NCBI GenBank assembly: GCA_017744935.1 | Contig: JAGIAI010000024.1 | Span: 1-64,000, forward strand | Source: Variovorax sp. | GTDB taxonomy: Bacteria > Pseudomonadota > Gammaproteobacteria > Burkholderiales > Burkholderiaceae_C | DNA length: 64,000 bases | Direction: 5' to 3' | In this document: positions 57,468 through 64,000 of the stretch, piece by piece | Numbering within the stretch: position 1 is the stretch's first letter | How the letters are laid out: every line of letters starts with the position of its first letter | Program-made: the position numbers and the translations under genes | Notes under the pieces: model-generated | The model's input: only the letters and a program-made list of their open reading frames with translations | The model's database searches: none | Told to the model about the DNA's origin: nothing

Positions 57468-60400
57468 CTAGCGCCGCAGATCCAGGGTAAATGGAAACTC
57501 GCGGCTGCCGCTGATCTCGATCGTCGCGGGCGGGGTGGTCATCAGCCCCGGCGTATGACCCATGCGCGTGAAGCGTGCATGGCGGCGGCTTTCCGCTTCG
57601 TAGGCATTGACCGGGAAGGTCTCGTAGTTGCGCCCGCCCGGATGCGCGACGAAGTACTGGCAGCCGCCGAGCGACCGCTTCATCCATGTGTCGACGATGT
57701 CGAAGGTCAGCGGTGCATGAACGCCGATGGTCGGATGCAGTGACGACGGCGGATTCCAGGCCTTGTAGCGCACGCCCGCGACGAACTCGCCCGCGGTGCC
57801 GGTGGGCTGCAGCGGCAGCACCTGGCCATTGACGGTGACGACGTGGCGGCTCTCGTTCATTCCTGTCACGCGTATCTCGACGCGTTCCAGCGATGAATCC
57901 ACGTAGCGCACCGTGCCGCCGGGTGCGCCTTCCTCGCCCATCACGTGCCATGGCTCGAGCGCGTTGCGCAGCGACAGCTCGACGCCCATCGCCTGCACCT
58001 GCCCGACCAGCGGGAAGCGGAACTCGAAGTGCGGCGCGAACCAGTTCGGATCGAAAGCGAAGCCGGCCTGGCGCATTTCGCTGATGACGTCCTCGAAATC
58101 CATCTGCACGAAGGTGGGCAGCAGGAAGCGGTCGTGCAGCTCGGTGCCCCAGCGGGTGGCCGGTGCGGTGTAGGGCGCATCCCAGAAGCGGGCGACGAGC
58201 GCACGCAGCAGCAGTTGCTGTGCGATGCTCATGCGTGCATGCGGCGGCATCTCGAAGGCACGCAGTTCCAGCAGGCCGAGGCGACCGGTGCTGGAATCGG
58301 GTGAGTAGAGCTTGTCGATGCAGAACTCGCTGCGGTGCGTGTTGCCGGTGACGTCGATGAGGATGTTGCGCAGCGAGCGGTCGACCAGCCACGCGGGCAT
58401 GTTCTGGCCGTGGATCTCGCGGTTGCGTGCGATTTCCTTGAGCGCGATCTCCAGCTCGTAGACCTGGTCGTTGCGTGCTTCGTCCACGCGCGGCGCCTGG
58501 CTGGTCGGGCCGATGAACATGCCCGAGAAGAGGTAGCTCAGTGACGGATGGTTGTGCCAGTAGAGCAGCAGGCTTGCGAGCAGCTCGGGTCGGCGCAGGA
58601 AGGGGCTGTCCGCCGGCGTTGCGCCGCCCAGCACGAAGTGGTTGCCACCGCCTGTGCCGGTGTGGCGGCCGTCGGTCATGAACTTCTCGGCCGACAGTCG
58701 CGTCTCGAAGGCCGCGTGATAGAGGAACTCGGTGTGCTGCACGAGTTCGCCCCAGTTGTGCGCGGGATGGATGTTGACTTCGATCACACCCGGATCGGGC
58801 GTCACCTGGAGCAGCTTCAGGCGCGGATCGCGCGGCGGCGGGTAGCCTTCGATGACGATCCTGACGCCCAGCTCTTCGGATGTGGCCTCGACGGCGGAAA
58901 GCAGGTCGAGGTAGTCCTCCAGCCGTGCGAGCGGCGGCATGAACACGTAGAGCACGCCCGAGGCGGTGCCGACCTTCTCCGCCGCCGGCCCGTTGGCGCG
59001 GCGCGGGTCCCGCACTTCGACGCAGAGGGCGGTGCGGGTGATCCAGTGGGCCGATTCGCCGCGGCGCGGCTGGCGCGTCGCGCTCGAATCCTGCGCGGCG
59101 TCGCGCAAGGCAGGGCCTTCGCCGGGCGACTGCATGCGCAGTGCGCTGGGCACGGCCTGTGGCGCGCCGAAGTCGTAGGGCACCGTGCTGCGATCGGCAT
59201 CGCCTGCGCTGAATGAGCCGGTGGCGCCGGCATAGCGAGCGCGGAGGTCGGCGGAGGTCGGCAGCCCGTCGCGCGGCGCGGTCGGATCGCGTTCGACGAG
59301 GTAGGGGTAGTCGCCCTTGCTTGCCCACGGCTGCGAGTCGAGCGGAAGCCGGTAGCCCATCGGCGAATCGCCAGGCACGAGATAGAGACGGTCGTCACGC
59401 AGGAACCAGGGGCCGGTCTTCCAGCCGGGGCCGGCGAGGGCGGGGGCATCGTTGTTGGCGTTCGAGGCTTCGATCGGCAGCATGTAGCCGATCACCGAAT
59501 CGAGCTTCTGCGTGAAGACGCGGCGCAGGCGCATGCGCTCCAGCTCGTCGTCGAGTTTCGAATCGAAGGGATCGACGTTCACCGGCAGTCGGCGTTCGCG
59601 CCAGAGGTAGTAGTAGACGTCCTCGTAGCCCGGCTGGATGTAGCGCTCGGTGAGCCCGAGGCGCTTCGCCAGTGCGTTGGTGAAGCGGCGTGCATCTTCG
59701 CTCGTGTAGTTCGTCGGATGCCGCTCGTCCGCGAACAGGTCGGGGTTGTGCCAGATCCGCTCGCCGTCCGCGCGCCAGAAGATCGACAGCGCCCATCGCG
59801 GCAATTGCTCGCCCGGATACCACTTGCCCTGGCCGAAGTGCAGGAAGCCGCCTTCGCCGTATTCGGCACGCAGCTTTTGCACCAGCTCGGTCGCGTAGCC
59901 GCGCTTGGTGGGGCCGAGCGCGTCGGTGTTCCACTCCGCCGCGTCGCGGTCGGTGGTCGCGACATAGGTCGGCTCGCCGCCCATGGTCAGGCGCACGTCG
60001 CCGGCCTTCAGGCGTTTGTCCACCGCTTCGCCGAGCGCGAGCACGTCTTCCCACTGCTCCTCGGTGTAGGGCTTGGTCACGCGCGGGGATTCGTAGATGC
60101 GCGTGACCTTCATCTCGTGGCCGAATTCGACCTTGGCCTCGTCCACCACGCCTTCGATCGGAGCGGCGCTCGACGGCGTCGGCGTGCAGGCGAGCGGGAT
60201 GTGGCCTTCGCCGGCCAACAGGCCCGACGTGGCATCGAGCCCGATCCAGCCGGCGCCCGGCAGGTAGACCTCGCACCAGGCGTGCAGGTCGGTGAAATCG
60301 ACCGTGGTGCCGCTCGGGCCGTCCAGCGATTTCACATCGGGTGTGAGTTGGATCAGGTAGCCCGACACGAAACGCGCCGCCAGGCCGCAATGCCGCAGGA

Positions 60401-60968
60401 GCTGCACCAGCAGCCAGCCGGAGTCACGACACGAGCCCGAACCCTTGGCGAGGGTTTCTTCCGGCGTCTGCACGCCGGGTTCCATGCGGATCAGGTAATT
60501 GACGTCCTGCTGCACCTGCTGGTTGAGCTGGACGAGGAAGTCGATCGTGCGCTGTTCCTTGCGGTCGATCTTGTCGAGATACGCCTGCACCAGCGGCGTG
60601 GGCGCATCGGCGACGAGGTAGGGCGCGAGTTCCTGCGCCTGCGCCTCGGTGTACTTGAAGGGGAAGTTCTCGGCCTGCGGTTCGAGGAAGAAGTCGAAGG
60701 GGTTGTAGACCGCCATCTCGACGACCAGATCGACCGTGACCTTGAAGGCCGTCGTCTTCTCGGGGAACACCAGCCGCGCAAGGTAGTTCGCGAAAGGGTC
60801 TTGCTGCCAGTTGATGAAGTGCTGCTCGGGCTCGACCCGGAGCGAATACGAGATCACGTTGCTCCGGCAATGCGGCGCAGGTCGCAAGCGGATGACCTGT
60901 GGGCCCAATTGCACCGGACGGTCGTACTTGTAGTGAGTGACGTGGTGGAGCGCGGCGTGAATGGACAT
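57468..60968 (-). CDS. DUF2126 transglutaminase-like protein
   Basis: 1166 residues. Residues ~1-290 are a transglutaminase domain with C180 (GSGSCRDSGW), H229 (DLHAWCEVYL) and D245 (GLDATSGLLA). The remaining ~870 residues are the DUF2126 domain (GEPTYVATTDRDAAEWN, VEVNIHPAHNWGELVQHTEF, DGRHTGTGGGNHFVLGG), which has a glutamine-synthetase-like (GCS2-type) fold and so may itself be a ligase. This two-domain layout is the standard one. First gene of the operon; the start MSIHAALHHVTHYKY at 60968 is chosen because the upstream residues are low-complexity. Between it and comEC lies a 103-bp divergent gap. Confidence 0.88.
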   Translation of the reverse strand: MSIHAALHHVTHYKYDRPVQLGPQVIRLRPAPHCRSNVISYSLRVEPEQHFINWQQDPFANYLARLVFPEKTTAFKVTVDLVVEMAVYNPFDFFLEPQAENFPFKYTEAQAQELAPYLVADAPTPLVQAYLDKIDRKEQRTIDFLVQLNQQVQQDVNYLIRMEPGVQTPEETLAKGSGSCRDSGWLLVQLLRHCGLAARFVSGYLIQLTPDVKSLDGPSGTTVDFTDLHAWCEVYLPGAGWIGLDATSGLLAGEGHIPLACTPTPSSAAPIEGVVDEAKVEFGHEMKVTRIYESPRVTKPYTEEQWEDVLALGEAVDKRLKAGDVRLTMGGEPTYVATTDRDAAEWNTDALGPTKRGYATELVQKLRAEYGEGGFLHFGQGKWYPGEQLPRWALSIFWRADGERIWHNPDLFADERHPTNYTSEDARRFTNALAKRLGLTERYIQPGYEDVYYYLWRERRLPVNVDPFDSKLDDELERMRLRRVFTQKLDSVIGYMLPIEASNANNDAPALAGPGWKTGPWFLRDDRLYLVPGDSPMGYRLPLDSQPWASKGDYPYLVERDPTAPRDGLPTSADLRARYAGATGSFSAGDADRSTVPYDFGAPQAVPSALRMQSPGEGPALRDAAQDSSATRQPRRGESAHWITRTALCVEVRDPRRANGPAAEKVGTASGVLYVFMPPLARLEDYLDLLSAVEATSEELGVRIVIEGYPPPRDPRLKLLQVTPDPGVIEVNIHPAHNWGELVQHTEFLYHAAFETRLSAEKFMTDGRHTGTGGGNHFVLGGATPADSPFLRRPELLASLLLYWHNHPSLSYLFSGMFIGPTSQAPRVDEARNDQVYELEIALKEIARNREIHGQNMPAWLVDRSLRNILIDVTGNTHRSEFCIDKLYSPDSSTGRLGLLELRAFEMPPHARMSIAQQLLLRALVARFWDAPYTAPATRWGTELHDRFLLPTFVQMDFEDVISEMRQAGFAFDPNWFAPHFEFRFPLVGQVQAMGVELSLRNALEPWHVMGEEGAPGGTVRYVDSSLERVEIRVTGMNESRHVVTVNGQVLPLQPTGTAGEFVAGVRYKAWNPPSSLHPTIGVHAPLTFDIVDTWMKRSLGGCQYFVAHPGGRNYETFPVNAYEAESRRHARFTRMGHTPGLMTTPPATIEISGSREFPFTLDLRR

Positions 60969-61071
60969 GTTGTTCAGTGCGTCGGTCGTGCCTCGGGTGA
61001 GACGCATACTAGCCGACACAGAAAGCAATTAGCGCGCCAAAAAAGTCGCGTGACAGGGAGCGAATTGAGGT

Positions 61072-63468
61072 ATGCAGGGATGGGATGTGCGCGGACTGAG
61101 GGTTCTGGCCGCGATGCTGGGTTTCGTACTTGGAACGGCGCTGCAGTTGCAGCAGGGCGCGTTGTGGCGGGAAGCGGTCTATGGGGCGCTCCTGGCGAGT
61201 GCAGTAGTCGGCGGATTCGTGTTGCGTCCGCTGGAGCGGCTGCGGTGGGGCACGCTCGTGCTGCCTGTGGCGCTGCTGCTTGGCGGAATGGCTGGTGCAG
61301 GTTCCTCGGGCTGGCGCTCGGTGGTCTTTGCGGCGGACGCCTTGCCGGCGGCGCTCGAAGGCCGCGACCTGGTGGTGACCGGTGTGGTCGCGCAGATGCC
61401 GCTGCGCAATGAAAGCGGGTTGCGGTTTGCACTCGAAGTCGAATCGGCGCGCTGGCCGGGCAACGCGGATGACAGCCGTGCGACGCCGGAAGTGCCACCG
61501 CGCATTTCGCTCGGCTGGTATGCCGACGCAGGCGGCGAACTCGCTGCGCAGCCGCACGCAGGTGAACGTTGGCGGTTGCCGGTGCGGCTGAAGGCGCCGC
61601 ACGGCAACCTCAATCCTCACGGCTTCGACTACGAGTTGCGCCTGTGGGAGCAGGGCGAGCAGGCCACCGGCTACGTGCGTGGCGGAATCCCGGCGCCAGA
61701 ACGCTTCGCGACGACATGGCGCCATCCGATCGAGCGCGCGCGGGAAGCGGTGCGCGATTCGATCCTGATGCGCATCTCCGACCGCCAGAGCGCCGGCGTG
61801 ATCGCCGCGCTGGTCACTGGCGACCAGAACGCCATCGAGCGGGGCGACTGGGATGTGTACCGCGCGACCGGCGTAGCGCACCTGATGGCGATCTCCGGGC
61901 TTCACGTGACGATGTTTGCGTGGCTCGCCGCGCAGGTGGTCGAAAAGCTCTGGCGGCGAAGTGGCAGGCTGATGCTTCGTTGGCCCGCGCAGCATGCGGG
62001 TCTCGCGGGCGGCGTGGCGCTGGCGGCGCTCTATGCGGCCTTCAGCGGCTGGGGTGTGCCGTCCCAGCGAACGGTGTGGATGCTCGCTGTGGTGGGTCTG
62101 CTCCGCCTCGGCGGGCGATCGTGGCCATGGCCCTTGATGTGGCTCGTGGTCTGCACGGCGGTGGTCGCGATCGATCCGTGGGCCCTGATGCAGCCGGGTT
62201 TCTGGCTCAGCTTCGTCGCAGTGGGGGTTCTCTTTGCCGCCGGCAACGGGGTGCCGGATGATGCGCCTGCCGGCATGACAGCGCGCTTTCATCGCCTTCT
62301 GCGTGAGCAGTGGGTCGTCACGCTGGCGCTGACGCCGCTCACGCTGCTGCTGTTCCAACAGATCTCAGCTGTCGGGCTGCCTGCCAATCTGATCGCGATT
62401 CCCTGGGTGACGCTCGTGATCACCCCGCTTTCCATGCTTGGCGTGTTGGTGCCTTTTCTTTGGAACGCTGCTTCATGGGCGGTCCAGGCGCTGTCCTGGG
62501 TGCTGGAATGGCTGGCAGGCTGGCCGTTCGCGACGCTGTCGATGCCCGCGCCGCCGCTCTGGATGGCCGTCGCGGGCGTTCTGGGCGGCATCGTGGTTGC
62601 CATGCGCCTGCCGTGGTCGGTTCGCGCGCTGGGGCTGCCGCTGCTGGTGCCGGCGCTGCTCTGGCAACCTCCGCGTCCGCCGGCGGGCGAGTTCGAGCTG
62701 TTGGCCGCGGACATCGGGCAGGGCAATGCGGTGCTGGTGCGAACCGCGTCGCACAGCCTGCTGTATGACGCGGGGCCCCGCTACAGCCTCGACAGCGATG
62801 CCGGCCATCGCGTGCTGGTGCCGTTGCTGCGCGCCTTCGGCGAGCGGCTGGACACCGTCGTCCTGAGTCATCGGGACACGGACCACACCGGCGGCGCACC
62901 GGCGGTGCTGGCGATGCAGCCGCAGGCGAAGCTCCTGAGCTCGATCGAGGCCAACCATCCGCTCCAGGCGCTGCGCAAGGCGGAGCGCTGTGTCGCGGGC
63001 CAGCGCTGGACCTGGGATGGCGTCGATTTCGAGATCCTGCATCCGGCCGACAGCGACTACAGCGCATTCACCAAGCCGAACGCGATCTCCTGCGTGCTGC
63101 GCATCGGCAACGGTCGCGCGACGGCGCTGCTCGCGGGCGACATCGAGCAGTTGCAGGAAACCGCATTGACCCTGCGCCACGCCGATCTGTCTGCGGACCT
63201 GCTGCTGGTACCGCATCACGGTAGCAAGACCTCGTCGACCCAGCGGCTTCTCGAAGCGGTGCGTCCGCGCCTCGCGATCGTCCAGGCGGGTTGGCGCAAC
63301 CGGTTCGGCCATCCGGCGCCGGACGTGGCGAAGCGCTACGCCGACCTGGACATCCGGCTCGTCGACACGCCCCATTGCGGCGCAGCCACCTGGTCCAGCA
63401 CTGCGCCGGGCGAAATGTTTTGCCACAGAAACACCGCGCGCCGCTACTGGCATCACCAGATGTATTGA
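61072..63468 (+). CDS. comEC: DNA uptake channel ComEC/Rec2
   Basis: 798 residues, full length. ComEC forms the inner-membrane channel for single-stranded DNA in natural transformation. An N-terminal DUF4131 part (residues ~1-210) is followed by the competence domain with ALVTGDQNAIERGDWDVYRA, THLMAISGLH-like VAHLMAISGLHVTMFAWLAA and many membrane helices. The C-terminal MBL-like nuclease domain has VLSHRDTDHTGG and LLVPHHGSKTSST. Complete motifs suggest a functional protein. It is the only plus-strand gene between the two ATP-grasp blocks. Confidence 0.94.
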   Translation: MQGWDVRGLRVLAAMLGFVLGTALQLQQGALWREAVYGALLASAVVGGFVLRPLERLRWGTLVLPVALLLGGMAGAGSSGWRSVVFAADALPAALEGRDLVVTGVVAQMPLRNESGLRFALEVESARWPGNADDSRATPEVPPRISLGWYADAGGELAAQPHAGERWRLPVRLKAPHGNLNPHGFDYELRLWEQGEQATGYVRGGIPAPERFATTWRHPIERAREAVRDSILMRISDRQSAGVIAALVTGDQNAIERGDWDVYRATGVAHLMAISGLHVTMFAWLAAQVVEKLWRRSGRLMLRWPAQHAGLAGGVALAALYAAFSGWGVPSQRTVWMLAVVGLLRLGGRSWPWPLMWLVVCTAVVAIDPWALMQPGFWLSFVAVGVLFAAGNGVPDDAPAGMTARFHRLLREQWVVTLALTPLTLLLFQQISAVGLPANLIAIPWVTLVITPLSMLGVLVPFLWNAASWAVQALSWVLEWLAGWPFATLSMPAPPLWMAVAGVLGGIVVAMRLPWSVRALGLPLLVPALLWQPPRPPAGEFELLAADIGQGNAVLVRTASHSLLYDAGPRYSLDSDAGHRVLVPLLRAFGERLDTVVLSHRDTDHTGGAPAVLAMQPQAKLLSSIEANHPLQALRKAERCVAGQRWTWDGVDFEILHPADSDYSAFTKPNAISCVLRIGNGRATALLAGDIEQLQETALTLRHADLSADLLLVPHHGSKTSSTQRLLEAVRPRLAIVQAGWRNRFGHPAPDVAKRYADLDIRLVDTPHCGAATWSSTAPGEMFCHRNTARRYWHHQMY

Positions 63469-63567
63469 CGGTGCGCAAGTCCGTCATCGAGACCCCTCGT
63501 TTCCCCCATCTGACGCCGAAGTTTGGCCTTGAACTTGCTAAGCTATGGTCAAGGAGATTGGTCGTCC

Positions 63568-64000
63568 ATGCACAAATTCGACGAGATGTATGAACAGGTT
63601 CCCTACACCGGCGCTGCCGTCCGGAACCACTACAAGCGATACGACCAATGGCTCGCGAAGCAACCCGAAGCGGTGATGCGTTCGCGACGCGAAGAGGCGG
63701 AAATGATCTTCCGCCGGGTCGGTATCACCTTCGCCGTCTACGGCGCGAAGGACGAGGACGGGTCGGGCACCGAACGCCTGATTCCCTTCGACCTCCTGCC
63801 ACGCATCATTCCCGCGCACGAGTGGGCATCGATGGAAAAGGGGCTGGTGCAGCGGGTGACCGCGCTCAACCGCTTCATCCACGACGTCTACCACGGGCAG
63901 GAAATCATCAAGGCCGGCGTGATCCCGGCTGACATGATCCTGAAGAACGCCCAGTACCGCCCCGAGATGGTCGGCCTGAAGGTGCCCAACGACGTCTACT
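63568..64000 (+). CDS. Circularly permuted ATP-grasp protein (partial at the right edge)
   Basis: 144 codons visible; the gene continues beyond the window. MHKFDEMYEQVPYTGAAVRN and LPRIIPAHEWASMEKGLVQR, VTALNRFIHDVYHGQEII are typical of the DUF404/DUF407 ATP-grasp family, the stand-alone form of the domain also found fused in the gene at 54708-57413. An AAGGAG ribosome site lies 11 bases before ATG 63568. In other genomes this gene is usually followed by separate alpha-E and transglutaminase genes, and often a proteasome-like peptidase. Confidence 0.85.
   Translation, partial: MHKFDEMYEQVPYTGAAVRNHYKRYDQWLAKQPEAVMRSRREEAEMIFRRVGITFAVYGAKDEDGSGTERLIPFDLLPRIIPAHEWASMEKGLVQRVTALNRFIHDVYHGQEIIKAGVIPADMILKNAQYRPEMVGLKVPNDVY

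Overview
The window is a GC-rich chromosomal segment of a betaproteobacterium, most likely a Comamonadaceae member close to Variovorax. The grounds are the gene order pyrG-kdsA-DUF1330-eno-ftsB, the dapA-bamC-MBL block, a Bug-family solute receptor, the Burkholderiales-type ParC active-site region, and three copies of a 92-bp intergenic repeat of a kind I recall from Comamonadaceae genomes. It is densely coding, with no gene-free stretch above about 230 bp. I see no rRNA, tRNA, CRISPR array, insertion sequence or prophage.

Layout. 1-5.0 kb: a catabolic operon on the minus strand (FAH-family hydrolase, alpha/beta hydrolase, two paralogous amidohydrolases, the second cut by the window edge) divergent from a TetR-type regulator, with a perfect inverted repeat between them. 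5.0-30 kb: mostly housekeeping genes. These are a DUF455 ferritin-like protein, a gamma-carbonic anhydrase and hslO; the pyrG-kdsA-DUF1330-eno-ftsB line; coaBC-dut; slyD and the ribosomal oxygenase roxA; dapA-bamC; and parE and parC around a lytic transglycosylase. 29.6-36.5 kb: an accessory group made of a metallo-beta-lactamase-fold lipoprotein resembling NAPE-PLD, a giant multi-pass patatin-like phospholipase, a small lipoprotein and a divergent CorA-like membrane protein.

36.5-43.3 kb is a 2-ketogluconate (kgu) operon: a four-gene polar-amino-acid-type ABC transporter followed by kguE, kguK, kguD and a LacI-family gene. The promoter holds the 14-bp palindrome TGAAACCGGTTTCA, which as I recall is the PtxS operator of Pseudomonas. 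The ABC transporter stands where Pseudomonas has the MFS permease KguT. 43.3-47.9 kb: a five-gene catabolic operon (PLP enzyme, START-like protein, Bug receptor, RidA homologue, cyclase) divergent from a Crp/Fnr regulator. 48.1-50.8 kb: a translationally coupled pair for lysine to 2-aminoadipate.

50.8-64 kb: the AmmeMemoRadiSam pair amrS/amrB, an Lrp regulator and a RidA gene, followed upstream by a putative peptide-modification operon (DUF2126-transglutaminase, ATP-grasp/alpha-E fusion, second transglutaminase). On the plus strand lie comEC and then the start of a further circularly permuted ATP-grasp gene cut by the right edge. The regions I find most worth following are the kgu operon with its exchanged transporter, the 92-bp repeat with a compensatory base change, the patatin/metallo-hydrolase/CorA-like locus, and the ATP-grasp/alpha-E/transglutaminase block.
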